Positions 43,401 to 53,388 are shown, numbered from the stretch's first letter. The stretch: 64,000 bases of DNA from Actinostola sp. cb2023 (GCA_033675265.1 JAUJYZ010000948.1:111001-175000); one strand, 5' to 3'. Notes: generated from the letters alone by a model not told the origin. Made by a program: numbers and translations.

Positions 43401-45378
43401 GTGTTCGTGTTCTTTCTCGTTTTCTTCTCAATAGGTGATTTAGAAGAACTGTTAGTAGAGTTGCTGCTCTGTCTTTCTTTTCTTTTGGCCTTGTTTTTTA
43501 CCATTATATCTACGAGTAGCGACGAGCTTCGCAGACCGTGTCTTACCTCCACGACATCTCGGTCCCCTTTTGATGATGATTACAGATATCAGCAGTTATC
43601 ATTATGATGATGATTACAGATATCAGCAGTTATCATTATGATGATGATTACAGATATCAGCAGTTGTCATTATGATGATGATTACAGATATCAGCAGTTA
43701 TCATTATGATGATGATTACAGATATCAGCAGTTGTCATTATGATGGATTACAGATATCAGCAGTTATCATTATGATGATGATTACAGATATCAGCAGTTA
43801 TCATTATGATGATGATTACAGATATCAGCAGTTTGTCATTATGATGATGATTACAGATATCAGCAGTTGTCATTATGATGATGATTACAGATATCAGCAG
43901 TTATCATTATGATGATGATTACAGATATCAGCAGTTGTCATTATGATGATGATTACAGATATCAGCAGTTATCATTATGATGATGATTACAGATATCAGC
44001 AGTTATCATTATGATGATGATTACAGATATCAGCAGTTGTCATTATGATGATGATTACAGATATCAGCAGTTATCATTATGATGATTACAGATATCAGCA
44101 GTTGTCATTATGATGGATTACAGATATCAGCAGTTGTCATTATGATGATGATTACAGATATCAGCAGTTATCATTATGATGATGATTACAGATATCAGCA
44201 GTTGTCATTATGATAGAGATGATTACAGATATCAGTTCAGTTATCAGTATTATGATGATTACAAAGATATCAGCAATGTTGTCATTATGACTCAAACAGA
44301 TTTAGAAACCTGCCCAGACATCAGCAGTTGTAATATGGTATGAAAGGGCAAGATGAATATCATGTTGGTGTTCACCTAGTGTGGATGGACAAAACCGATC
44401 CTATGAATGCATGATGATTACAGATATCAGCAGTTGTCATTATGATGATGATTACAGATATCAGCAGTTATCATTATGAAGATGATTACAGATATCAGCA
44501 GTTATCATTATGATGATTACAGATATCAGCAGTTATCATTATGAAGATGATTACAGATATCAGCAGTTATCATTATGATGATGATTACAGATATCAGCAG
44601 TTATCGTTTATGATGATGATTACAGATAGCAGCAGTTAACATTGATGATGATGATTACAGATATCAGCAGTTATCATTATGATGATGATTACAGATATCA
44701 GCAGTTATCATTATGATTAGATGGAGATCTTGGTGTATAGCAACCTAGCTTTATCAAGCTAAAATACATTGTAAAATCCCAATAACAAACAATAATTGAA
44801 TAGCCCATGATCATCATAGGTTTCTCCTGCATAATATTTAAAATACTCCATTTACCTTCTCTCTAATAGAACTTTCAACATTGCGGGTTCGAACTTTTCA
44901 AAGCGTATATATCCTGTCGGCTCATCTTCTTCGACCTTCACAACGAGAGAACCATTTAAAAGCTTACTCATTAGTTCAGTGAAATCAGTTCAGACTTCAG
45001 TACATAAGTTAGTTATGAGTACTGTTTATTATATACAACTGCGTTTAACTTTAAGCTGCTACTTACATCTGCCAAAATATCGTGAAGTTCTCCTTCTGTT
45101 GGACAGCACAGCAACGATCTAACAATTGTCCCGATCTCTCTGCATTTAGACAAAGAAAATGAAAACCTTCAACTCGGAAACTGAACATCAAAAAGAAGTG
45201 TAATTTTGTATTGCTTTTCATACCTAACATCGACTGTTTTATTGGATTCGTGGTCAAAAATATCAAAAGATTCACTTATTTTCTTCTGTAGTTCTGCAGC
45301 AATGGAATCGCCGCCATCATTTGGTGGTTTTTCAGTCGGTTCTGTAATAGTACTCTCACCAGCACTTATGTCCGCCAT
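36824..45378 (-). CDS. EFCAB2: EFCAB2 / dynein regulatory complex subunit 8 (EF-hand protein), 5 exons
   Basis: DRC8/EFCAB2 is a calmodulin-like subunit of the nexin-dynein regulatory complex of motile cilia. Exons on the minus strand, 5' to 3': 45378-45224 (ATG at 45378), 45139-45067, 44935-44856, 37742-37633, 36939-36824 (stop TAA). All junctions are AG/GT and in frame; the product is about 177 residues. Blocks matching the family are FDIFDHESNKTVDVREIGT, SLLCCPTEGELHDILADVE, EPTGYIRFEKF, FDVLDQDKNGYLTTEELTKY (a canonical EF-hand loop D-x-D-x-N-G) and GEPFTQEEMEEMLSAAVDPE. The first and last EF-hands lack some ligands. The third intron is 7.1 kb and holds the LINE and the 34-bp minisatellite; the fourth holds a poly(G) MITE. 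The gene is divergent from DDA1. Confidence 0.95.
37325..37523. mobile_element. Inverted-repeat element with a 96-bp poly(G) core
   Basis: TAGCCTGATTTTCAGGTGGT and CCATCTGAAAATCAGGCTA are complementary ends; CCTCCATGG/CCATGG continues the arms. Between them lies an uninterrupted run of G at 37386-37481 (plus strand). It is in the EFCAB2 intron between the last two exons. The poly-Pro and poly-Gly ORFs here are artefacts. The exact length of the run should be treated as uncertain. Confidence 0.85.
38169..38345. repeat. 34-bp minisatellite, left block (about 5 copies)
   Basis: Units containing GATGATGATTACAGATATCA and GCAGTTATCATTAT. Same unit and orientation as 43570-44717; the LINE separates the two blocks. 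Confidence 0.95.
38534..39070 (-). pseudogene. LINE ORF2, C-terminal segment with Cys/His motif
   Basis: Contains ICSFCLEEEETLEHLFCHC, a C-x2-C...H-x4-C zinc-knuckle-like motif (zf-RVT) seen at the C-terminus of L1/Tx1 ORF2 proteins. It is separated by frameshifts from the upstream pieces at 39143-39559 and 39483-39707, which carry the region between the RT thumb and this motif (IQDYEQGGLKMLDLESL). Confidence 0.85.
39143..39707 (-). pseudogene. LINE ORF2, region after reverse transcriptase, frameshifted
   Basis: Two overlapping frames (39707-39483, then 39559-39143) carry continuous homologous sequence: GGLKMLDLESLINAQKLSFL, then HFYLNATSRQ and LKERGLKSNNFLDW. A frameshift lies near 39520. 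A further gap with no open frame lies at 39708-39852. Confidence 0.8.
39853..41694 (-). pseudogene. LINE ORF2, reverse transcriptase segment
   Basis: 613 open codons. The start still holds the end of the endonuclease (FWLISDCLQ, SDHSAITLRI). RT blocks follow: TPGNDGLSAEFYKCFW, NWRPISLLNVDVKIATKALA, IVIDFEKAFDTLSW, GVRQGDPLSPYLFIIALELL, LFADDLTVFL (catalytic FADD) and GLKVNRSKLEAL. It overlaps the endonuclease ORF by 37 bp in another frame, marking a frameshift near 41660-41690. Confidence 0.93.
41658..42281 (-). pseudogene. LINE ORF2, apurinic endonuclease segment
   Basis: Starts MKLDNCSLLSLNVRGLRSSS and shows endonuclease landmarks DIVFMQETYS, LLVNIYAPD and IIGGDFNMCFD. The SDH motif falls in the next frame, so a single frameshift separates it from the RT segment. 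Confidence 0.93.
42665..43504 (-). CDS. LINE ORF1 RNA-binding protein
   Basis: Reads intact from an ATG at 43504 (the open frame extends upstream to 43552 only with a non-ATG start). It has a basic N-terminus (KNKAKRKERQ), an acidic stretch, a coiled coil (repeated heptads around LDKMENTLARISENIESIES and RVDAIEERQQRIEA), then an RRM-like part (SRRENLIFTGIPL) and a C-terminal domain (FQRIHRLGK, KDFPKAIQATRKKLLPKFKQ), as in L1-type ORF1p. It probably trimerises and binds the LINE RNA. Being uninterrupted while ORF2 is broken suggests fairly recent decay. Confidence 0.88.
   Translation of the reverse strand: MVKNKAKRKERQSSNSTNSSSKSPIEKKTRKNTNTEDEDEDEGEVFQALDMAAEMSSNMKVILEKLGKLDKMENTLARISENIESIESRFSNLDKRVDAIEERQQRIEAATTDLEEQERDRCTETNQCGEDIFDFRKKIDYLEAYSRRENLIFTGIPLVDHENTEEVVRQVLKEKLQMSNVDSIEFQRIHRLGKSRNSTKPIIARFLRYQDTVEVLKHAYRLKGSNMSVFKDFPKAIQATRKKLLPKFKQAKQEGKSAYFSKSKPDELYIDGQVVSLFF
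43570..44717. repeat. 34-bp minisatellite, right block (about 33 copies)
   Basis: Units GATGATGATTACAGATATCA plus GCAGTTATCATTAT, with GTTGTCATTAT variants interspersed; a degenerate, partly unique stretch interrupts at about 44260-44410. It lies in EFCAB2 intron 3, ending about 140 bp from the exon at 44856. Confidence 0.95.
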
Positions 45379-45663
45379 CTTGTTTAGCTTGAACAGTTGC
45401 TATGGTAACTACCACAGGAAGCCCAGTCACCGGAAGACCTAATATTGTTACAGTATTTTCAAATTTAATTTGTTTACAACACCATCGTTTACGATTATCG
45501 TTTTTTAATTTATTATATAATTATCGATGAAATATCTATATTTCTTCTCCTTCGAAAAATTGATATCTTCACACGTGAAGATATCATATCGTAAAATAAA
45601 AATTATTTCAAAACAAAAAAAATGTTTCATCGATAATTATATAATAAACAGAATATTACATGG

Positions 45664-45783
45664 TCGCTTGGAGATACGAATTTTATCTTCTCGTGTTGAA
45701 TATCTCTCACTCGTTCGCTGCGCTCACTCGTGAGAGATATCATCAACACTCGAAGATAAAATTCGTATCTCCGCGAGCCCATA
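45664..45783. repeat. 120-bp palindrome
   Basis: GGAGATACGAATTTTATCTT pairs with AAGATAAAATTCGTATCTCC. The loop contains GTTCGCTGCGCTCACTC. It is nested in the composite element's left arm and absent from the right arm. Confidence 0.8.
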
Positions 45784-46778
45784 AATCAGTGAGAGGTTCC
45801 GGCAATCCTGGTTTTCACACAAAAATAGGTTATTGATATCAAAAATTTGGCTATATTTCTAATTTCATGTTTTGTTTTGCAGCTAAAAATTCGAAATTGT
45901 CATCCTTTTTTCAAGTTTTATGCCTAATTCGATACATCGATATATGGGCCCTTATTTTCTCGATAACCAGATAAAACGACTCTATTTTCATTTTAAGAAA
46001 CTAACTTGAATATTGAAATATCATACCTATTTTCAAATTATCTGTGCAGGTCGATAAATTGAAATTACCCAAACTTTTTGACATAAAGACGTAAAAAATG
46101 ATCATTTTATTTATCTTTAGCAAACTAATTGAAATATTGAAATACCATAACGTTATCCCTCAAAATTGATAAGTTTAAAATTGCTGTGACTGGCCACGAG
46201 TTCAGCGAGTTCTGGCGCGCAACACTGTACGTGTCAGTTGAAGGCTATTCCAAGAAGATATTCAAGACATTCAAGACAATTCCTATGCTACACGTGTTGA
46301 AGGAAGAAGATCCCTCTCTAAGAGATACTGCAAAACATCGCTGTTACGATTTTTTACTTTCCTAACTCCAATCCGATCCATTGAGTTCACTTACAGTATT
46401 TTGTTAACCCTACTTTCGGGTAGCTTGTCTTTGCACTCAATAACAGCAGCAAGTCTTTCTGTAGCTTATGGACTTGAAATAATACCAAGTATTTTCATAC
46501 TTCGTTATTTTACGCTTACGGTTTTCTCTAATGGCTTTTTTCTTGTTGTTGAGCGACTGATTTGCCAGAGGATGAGTTTGTTGCACATGTTCAACTTCGA
46601 TCTGGTCGACTGGCAACTGATCATCGGATGATATCATCAGGGTGTAGATGCATGACCATGTATTAAAACGGAAAAAATTTCTGATCAAGGAAATGCTTTT
46701 TTGCGATGAATAATTGCAATAAAATCGATTTATCTTTGAAAAATGCAGTAGATACAAGAAGTATATTACCTAATGACT

Positions 46779-46919
46779 TAGCCTCCGCCGCATATGCAAC
46801 CCCTCTTCTGGGATCCCTTTGTTTTTGTTTTTCTGGGATCCCTGTCGATGCAGCGCCACAGGAAACCCATCTGATAGAGTTTTAGTATTTTAGAGTTGCC
46901 TGCGGATCGGAGGAGGCTA
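46779..46919. mobile_element. MITE with 9-bp target duplication (TAGCCTCC ends)
   Basis: TAGCCTCCGCCGCATATGCA and GTTGCC..CGGAGGAGGCTA are imperfect terminal inverted repeats. The 9-bp direct repeat CTAATGACT flanks them at 46770-46778 and 46920-46928. A 9-bp duplication fits Mutator-like elements. The interior duplicates TCTGGGATCCCT. Confidence 0.8.
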
Positions 46920-47268
46920 CTAATGACTGATCTACTCCCAGTGTATACGTAACAACATGTTAAACGTCTTTCTCTTACTGCATTATTTTTTTTCGTGACA
47001 CCTCTTTCAATTGCCCAGGAAAATAAGCAATCCCTCCTTCAGAAACCTCAAAAATTTCATAACCTCTCCTCAAAATCACCCATGCACTCCTACCTAAATA
47101 ATGACTGCTACCTAAGTATGGAAATGTATTAATCGGGACAAAAATAAGTGTTCATATTAACCGTTGATGAGCATTTTGTGTTGTGACAAAAACAACTGTC
47201 CACAATAACTGGGTGTCGGTCCGTATTAAGCGGGTGTCTGAACACCGGAGTTCCACGGTATTGTATTT

Positions 47269-47273
<5 letters not shown>

Positions 47274-47366
<93 letters not shown>
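47274..47366. repeat. (CT)n microsatellite, about 46 repeats
   Basis: Uninterrupted CT dinucleotides, located inside the composite inverted-repeat element just before its right inner arm. Confidence 0.97.
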
Positions 47367-47367
<1 letters not shown>

Positions 47368-48340
47368 GAAAATGATCATTTTTTACGTCTTTACGTCAAA
47401 AAGTTTCAATTGGGTAATTTCAATTTATATTAACCTGCATATATCGATGTGAAAATAGGCATAAAATGAAAAATTTCAGGATATTTCGAATCAGTTTAAT
47501 TGCAAAACAAAACATGAAATTAGAAATATAGCAAAATTTTTGATATCAATAACCTATTTTTCGTGAAAACCAGAATTGCCGGAACCTCTCACTGATTGTA
47601 ATATCCTCTATTTACGATATGATATCTTCACATGTGAAGATAACATGTTATCTTCACGTGTGCAGATATCAATTTTTCGAAGGAGAGAAAATATGAAACA
47701 CCCACATGTAAGAACCTAATTTTTTTTGATCTGGCAAAAACCTATATTTTGGGGTAGTTACTGACAATTTAGGCCGGAAGGTTCTCAATGATTGTAAAAT
47801 TTCTTTTAAGGGAAATGCAATTGTTATACAGTACACTGTATGACCAGAACATCAAGGACGGAAGCATGGGTGTAGTCCGATACAATTCAATCTCAGAATA
47901 TTTTTTCTCCAGAAATATCATCTTTTCAAAAAGAAGAAAAAAGAAAAAAAGATGTGTTCAGACAAAGAGATGTTCTCTAAAATGTGTATGGCTCCAGTGA
48001 CTCTTCATATAAGAACCTTGTGGCTTTGGTTGGCTAAACAGGTTCTTATATTTTGGGGTATTAAAATCCAAAATTTCTGCCTACAGGTTCTTAATTTCTA
48101 GGTTCTTAGAAGCGGGTGTTTACTGTATTTCATCGATAATTATATAATAAATATAATAATATACATACTCTCCAGACATACTTTGTGAATATAGAATTAA
48201 CCCAAAAATTACTCTCTCTCTTTCTCTCTTTCTTTCTTTTTTCCTTCGGCCTTTTTTAATTTTTCAAAAAAAAAATTCTAGTACTCAGCTCTCCTCGTAA
48301 TCAATATCCGAGAGATCCTCGGGATAATTTGTGAGCAATA

Positions 48341-50937
48341 ATGGCGAGCGCTAGTAATGGTGTGGTAAGTGTTTTTCCTTCTTTTTGAACCCTTTTTGTG
48401 CTTTTAAACCTCACCAAATCCTCCTTCATGCACAGAGAGACCTGCTGAAGGAGCTACCTTCATTTAATCAATCCAATTTTTCACGATATCACCGAGATTC
48501 GACGTGTAAGCCATCGGTAAGTTGTAGTCGAACAACACGAATAATTCATGAAATTGATTATGTAAACGCATTTTAACCTTGTATTCTTGTACCTAGAATC
48601 GACGGCCTGCAGTGTATTTACCTACAAAAGATGTCATAGCGCCAGAGCAAAGTAAGGCGTCGTGTTCACTGTGTTGTAAATAATACCACTGTTTAATATT
48701 CATTTCTGTTCGCAACTGAGTTGTTTTAATACGAACAATAAGCTTAATAACATAATTAATGGCACATTAATGCACGCTTTGAGATTACCATGTACAGACA
48801 TCGTACAGACAGAGCCTCTTTAAAGGAGATCTAAGCAAATTCCTGTTGTTTTGACGAGGTAAACACGTTCTATCGTGTCTTGCAGTGACATTTATACTTC
48901 TCATGCATTGCAATTTATTCTTTTGAAATCAGTATCTTCCGTTTTAGTGTTCTTAAAGTTAAATATTATTCAAAACCTTAGGATTAAAAAAGAAGCTGTC
49001 TTTGTATTATGGTACAATACGGTTTACAAACACTTTCTTGTCATTACTGGAAAAAGTTCAAAACACTACAAGGTTCAAATTCAGGGTGAAATATGTCATT
49101 GCATTCTAATAAAATTGATACAGTCAAACCTGCATTGTGAGAATAGAAAGGAATGTATTTGAATGGGATAGAATAGAATGAAGTAAGTATAGGTAATAAT
49201 TAGCACTGAAGGTAGTTGTAGCCAGGGTTTGGTACATCGTTTGTGGTTCTTTTAGGTTCACATGATGCAGGTGCATCGAGATGAGGGATGATCATTGTCT
49301 CTTTTAGGGGTGTAAATTATTTGGTATCACTTAGGGTGTTCATGACGGAACACCAATATTTTTAGCCATCAAGGTATCATTTAGGGTTGCACGCAAAGAA
49401 ATAAAACTGACCTATATTGTGTTGGTTGTCTAGACCGATCAAGCATGAAATCTGTAATATTTCTTGTTTAGAATAGTAGCTTTTAGGGGTCAAATAAAGC
49501 TTGAGCCATGCCCAGAATTGTCTCCTTTAAGGGTTTTGGGAGACTCCCGTTAGGTGCGTTTTTAAGAAATATATATTATTTAAATCAGATTTTCCTATGA
49601 TCATCCCAGCCCCTTCCCCCACCCCCCCAGGAGGGTACACTACCCACTCCCCTGGGAGGATACACTACCCACCCCCCCAGGAGGGTACACTACCCACTCC
49701 CCTGGGAGGATACACTACCCACTTCCCGGGAGGGTACACTACCACTCCCCTGGGAGGGTACACTACCCACCCCCCCAGGAGGGTACACTACCCACTCCCC
49801 TGGGAGGATACACTACCCACTCCCCTGGGAGGGTACACTACCACTCCCCTGGGAGGGTACACTAATCACTCCCCTGGGAGGGTACACTACCCACCCCCCA
49901 GGAGGGTACACTACCCACCCCCTAGGATGGTACACTACCCACCCCCCAGGAGGGTACACTACCCACCCCCTAGGATGGTACACTACCCACCCCCCAGGAG
50001 GGTACACTACCCACCCCCTAGGAGATTACACTACCCACCCCCCCATGAGGGTACACTACCCACCCCCCAGGAGGGTACACTACCCACCCCCTAGGAGGGT
50101 ACACTACCCACCCCCTAGGATGGTACACTACCCACCCCCAGGAGGGTACACTACCCACCCCCCGGAGATTACACTACCCACCCCCTGGGAGGGTACACTA
50201 CCCACCCCCTAGGAGGGTAAACTACCCACTCCCCTGGGAGGGTACACTACCCACCCCCCATGAGGGTAAACTACCCAATCCCCGGAGGATACACTACCCA
50301 CCCCCAGGAGGGTACACTACCCAATCCCCAGGAGGGTACACTACCCACCCCCTAGGAGGGTAAACTACCCACTCCCCTGGGAGGGTGCACTACCCAATCC
50401 CCAGGAGGGTACACTACCCACCCCCTAGGAGGGTACACTACCCACCCCCAAGGAGGGTACACTACCCACTCCCCTGGGAGGGTACACTACCCACCCCCTG
50501 GGAGGGTACACTACCCACTCCCCTGGGAGGGTACACTACCCACTCCCCTGGGAGGGTACACTACCCACCCCCTGGGGAACACTTCAAGTGAACGAGCACA
50601 GGCATAAAATATTGATTTTTGCCTTTTATTACCTTTCAGCAATAGTTACAGATAAAACCAATATTCTTCTTAGATATTTGCATCACCAGTGGGAGGCAAA
50701 GGTGCGTAACTAATCGCATGCATACTAAGCAAAATACATGTATTGCATGCCCTCACGGTAGCGTGTGGGTGCATTTGTAGCACCGTTGATGAGATATTGA
50801 AGTACGTAGTTTCCTTGTACTTTTAGAATTCAAGTAAAAAAAGAGATACAGCGACAGCTGACCTCCCCGACCAAGACGACAGTGTTCGATCCAGGAAAAT
50901 CCAGCGAGTTGACCTCGACAATGACTCTCCAGACTAA
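48341..50937 (+). CDS. DDA1: DDA1 (DET1- and DDB1-associated protein 1), 5 exons
   Basis: DDA1 is a small subunit of the DDB1-CUL4 ubiquitin ligase core, stabilising DDB1-DET1 type assemblies. Exons 48341-48364, 48436-48516, 48597-48651, 50640-50701 and 50827-50937 (TAA at 50935-50937); all junctions are in frame with AG/GT. The product is about 110 residues, close to the vertebrate length of about 100. Family landmarks are LLKELPSFNQSNFSRYH, NRRPAVYLPTKD and QTIVTDKTNILLRYLHHQWE, followed by an acidic/basic tail (RKIQRVDLDNDSPD) as in the family. The start was chosen because ATGGCGAGCGCT opens the first small exon with a good GTAAGT donor. Intron 3 contains the minisatellite at 49610-50575. 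Confidence 0.95.
49610..50575. repeat. 25-27-bp GC-rich minisatellite in DDA1 intron 3, about 38 copies
   Basis: Units of GAGGGTACACTACCCA followed by CCCCCCAG, CTCCCCTGG or CCCCCTAG. The array ends about 60 bp before the exon at 50640. Each unit contains the palindromic GGGTA...TACCC type pairing. The Pro/Tyr/His ORFs are artefacts. Confidence 0.95.
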
Positions 50938-51311
50938 GCTGTTGGCAAAGCATTTAATAATTATTGTTTTATTTTATCAAATACATTTTATCTAGATACA
51001 ATCACTCAGCTGTGGTAAGAATCATACATGAATGGATGGATATTGAGCATTGCATATAGTATTCCTTTGTGGACAATAATATTGTATGTACGTAGTCATA
51101 CGAGCTGCTACATCAGATGACAAATATTGTATTAAAGCTGAAGGACTGTCAGATAACAATATTGTTGAATGATTATTGGGAAAGGTAAGGTTATAATTCC
51201 AGGGGACAACTCCCATGGAAAAGTGTACAGCGATGATCATTTGAAATGTTGAAAATAACCCCTAAAAGGTACCAGGATCTTTACCTGGTGGGCGTGGCAA
51301 CAATGAATAGT

Positions 51312-51350
<39 letters not shown>

Positions 51351-51440
51351 TTATAAAGCGCTTATACAAATCGGTTCTAAGCGCTGATTACAATAAAAAG
51401 TAAAATATGAAAAAATATAGATATAATATAGATAATGGTA

Positions 51441-51724
51441 CAGTCATTTTCAAAAATTCTGGCCGCCACGATATATCAATATATCATTATATCAGGTGCA
51501 TTATGGGTAATTAAATAATACTATTTTGAGTTTCCTAACTTATTAAATGAAGCAAAATTTACAAATAACAAACGTAAGACTAAAATAAACATCATACTAA
51601 ATATTTCTACCAACTGGCGTTAACCCGCTTTAAGGGGAATTTTCGATTATTTAATTACCCATAATGCACCCGATATATTGATATATTGATATTTCGTGAC
51701 GGCCAGAATTTTTGCAAATGACTG
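51441..51724. mobile_element. TA-flanked MITE (CAGTCATTTTCAAAAATTCTGG ends)
   Basis: CAGTCATTTTCAAAAATTCT at the left, AGAATTTTTGCAAATGACTG at the right; TA lies on both sides. Inner arms GATATATCAATATATC and TGCATTATGGGTAATTAAAT / ATTTAATTACCCATAATGCA. Same family as 52945-53208; mariner-like by the TA target. Confidence 0.82.
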
Positions 51725-51779
51725 TATTTAAAAATTAATGGATATATATATGTAAATAAATAATAAATATATAATGGTT

Positions 51780-51920
51780 CAGTAACTAAACTAGTTTGAA
51801 TAGATAAGTTTTCAGTCTCGATTTAAATGTCTCTAAGCAGTCAGTCTTTCTTGTATCTAATGGTAACACGTTCCATAGCTGAGGTGCAGCCACTGAGAAG
51901 GCTCGGTAACCATATGTCTT
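51780..51920. repeat. Probable interspersed-repeat fragment
   Basis: The stretch with GTAACACGTTCCATAGCTGA and GCAGCCACTGAGAAGGCTCG resembles a repeat I associate with retroelement-derived sequences in marine invertebrate genomes. No second copy exists in this window, so the call is weak. Confidence 0.3.
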
Positions 51921-52047
51921 TTCTATTAGCCCTACAAGGTACCAATTCTAAATGAAAATGAATGTACTGACAAGTAGGTCATACTTATATTTACAGGCAA
52001 ATACCCTAAAAGGTAACAGATTAACTCAAATGATTGGTTTAGGGTTA

Positions 52048-52257
52048 CAGTATGGACTCTCGAACCGTGAACACTTAGTTTTTTTCTAACACAAATATAT
52101 AAATTATTGATTGAGCAAATTGATCAGAAAAATGATTTATTTTGATCACTAAGTGTATTTAAACTCAATGCTCCATTTGAGAGGCTATGAGGCAATAGAA
52201 AGTTCGGAAAAAAAAGTTCAAAAAAAATTTGTGTTCACGGTTCGAGTGTCCACACTG
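52048..52257. mobile_element. TA-flanked MITE (CAGTATGGACTCTCGAACCG ends)
   Basis: CAGTATGGACTCTCGAACCG with TGAACACTTAG at the left, and GTTCACGGTTCGAGTGTCCA with CACTG at the right; TA lies on both sides. A shorter copy is at 60463-60577. Confidence 0.82.
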
Positions 52258-52349
52258 TAAAACCCCTAGGTAGTACCAAGCTATGATTTTAACCCCTAAA
52301 TGGTATGCTGAGCATCCCTGTCACTTTTACATCGGGGTCCACTCCCTGG

Positions 52350-52435
52350 TAGTCTCCCTCGCAGCCGTTTCCGTTTTTAGTGCCGTCACCTCGAACATTG
52401 CGTGACAACACAAAAAATGGCTGTGAGGGAGACTA
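52350..52435. mobile_element. Short MITE (TAGTCTCCCTCGCAGCCGT ends)
   Basis: TAGTCTCCCTCGCAGCCGT faces GGCTGTGAGGGAGACTA; the interior has TAGTGCCGTCACCTCGAAC. Related to 52801-52938 and to fragments ending GACGAGGGAGACTATG at 58135-58155 and GACGAGGGAGACCATG at 58420-58435. Confidence 0.75.
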
Positions 52436-52800
52436 ACCCCCCGGAGACTACTAAGATATCACTGTTGTAAATAAAGCTGTATACACCTAATTGGATAATC
52501 ATTGTCAGGTTGAAAATCATGAATCATGGAAGCTATGACCGCAAGGATGTCTGGGTAATCAGTTCATGAGCCACGTTTAACTGAATGTATGAATAGACTA
52601 TCGAGGGGTAGCATGTGACAGTTTGTATAAACTGATGACCCTGTGGCCCTCCAAGAACAACTGTTTGCTAAATTGACACACAAGTAGTGATTGGAAGATT
52701 GTGCATGTCTCATGTACTGATTTCCCATTTCAGCCATTTCAGCTCAGTATCTTGGTTCTAGAATTTTGAACCAACAATCATTATTCAATTAGGTATACAG

Positions 52801-52938
52801 TAGTGTCCCTCGCAGCCGTGTTTAGTGTCGTCACGCAACGCTCTCTCCCCTGTGTTTAGTGTCGTCACGCAACGCTCTCTCCCCTCAAGGGGAGAGAGCG
52901 TTGCGTGACGACACTAAACACGGCTGCGAGGGAGACTA
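52801..52938. mobile_element. Palindromic MITE with an internal duplication
   Basis: TAGTGTCCCTCGCAGCCGTG pairs with CACGGCTGCGAGGGAGACTA. The left arm contains GTGTTTAGTGTCGTCACGCA with ACGCTCTCTCCCCT twice in tandem while the right arm has it once, a sign of hairpin-templated repair or slippage. Confidence 0.85.
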
Positions 52939-52944
52939 GGTATA

Positions 52945-53208
52945 CAGCGATTTGCAAAAATTCTGTAAAATCCTAATATATCGATATATAGTAATTTGCA
53001 TAATCCTAATTCTTTGATTTTAGCTATTATTAAACCTGAATCTAAACCCAAGTAACCTTTGTAGTATGTATGTGAAAAAACAATTGAAAAATTTGAACTT
53101 TAGAGGGCTTATTCATCAATTTATTTTATGATGGAAATTACCCACAATGCACCCGATATATTGATATAGTGATATATATTGCTTTTACAGAATTTTTGCA
53201 AATCGCTG
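52945..53208. mobile_element. TA-flanked MITE (CAGCGATTTGCAAAAATTCTG ends)
   Basis: CAGCGATTTGCAAAAATTCT at the left, AGAATTTTTGCAAATCGCTG at the right; TA lies on both sides. The interior AATGCACCCGATATATTGAT is shared with 51441-51724. It starts only 6 bp from the end of the preceding palindrome. Confidence 0.85.
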
Positions 53209-53388
53209 TATATATACTAATACATGTATATACATGGAAGCCTTAAGATTAACATTCTCTGTGAATGCACACTGTATCATTTTGTATCGTCCAACAGTTT
53301 TATCAAAATCATTAATAATAATATTTATTGCGTAATTGCGCATTTTAACATTTGAATATGATCAAATGCGCATTACACTATGCTGATT

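Larger units (their letters stand above)
38346..43569 (-). mobile_element. Near full-length L1/Tx1-like LINE inserted in a 34-bp minisatellite
   Basis: The element runs on the minus strand from a 5' end near 43569 (just after GGTCCCCTTTT on the plus strand) to an A/T-rich 3' tail at about 38346-38400. It contains ORF1, an apurinic-type endonuclease, reverse transcriptase and a C-terminal Cys/His motif. Both ends abut units of the same minisatellite, so it inserted into the array. ORF2 is broken by several frameshifts, so the copy is inactive. The Tx1/L1 assignment is from ORF1 architecture and RT blocks, not a phylogeny. Confidence 0.93.
45509..48151. mobile_element. Composite 2.6-kb inverted-repeat element between EFCAB2 and DDA1
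   Basis: The exact 25-bp terminal inverted repeats, beginning TTTATTATATAATTATCGAT, lie at 45509-45533 and 48127-48151. Further inward, 45786-46110 is inverted relative to 47373-47600 (GTGAGAGGTTCCGGCAAT.., CATGTTTTGTTTTGCA..), and 45540-45590 relative to 47640-47695 (CCTTCGAAAAATTGATATCT). It holds nested palindromes at 45664-45783 and 46779-46919, a (CT)n tract, and a further inverted pair at about 47700-48118 (CACATGTAAGAACCTA / TAGGTTCTTAGAAGCGGGTG). No transposase is found, so it is probably a Foldback-like or composite non-autonomous element. Confidence 0.7.
50938..53388. other. Intergenic MITE cluster downstream of DDA1
   Basis: Besides the elements listed individually, no exon or RNA gene is seen. 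51309-51348 is an (AAT)n tract followed by AACTTATAAAGCGCTTATAC, a pattern typical of retroelement tails. Confidence 0.55.

Noticed and set aside
43570..44717. CRISPR-like array of 34-bp repeats
   Set aside because: Units are contiguous with no unique spacers, and the context is a spliced animal gene; it is a minisatellite.
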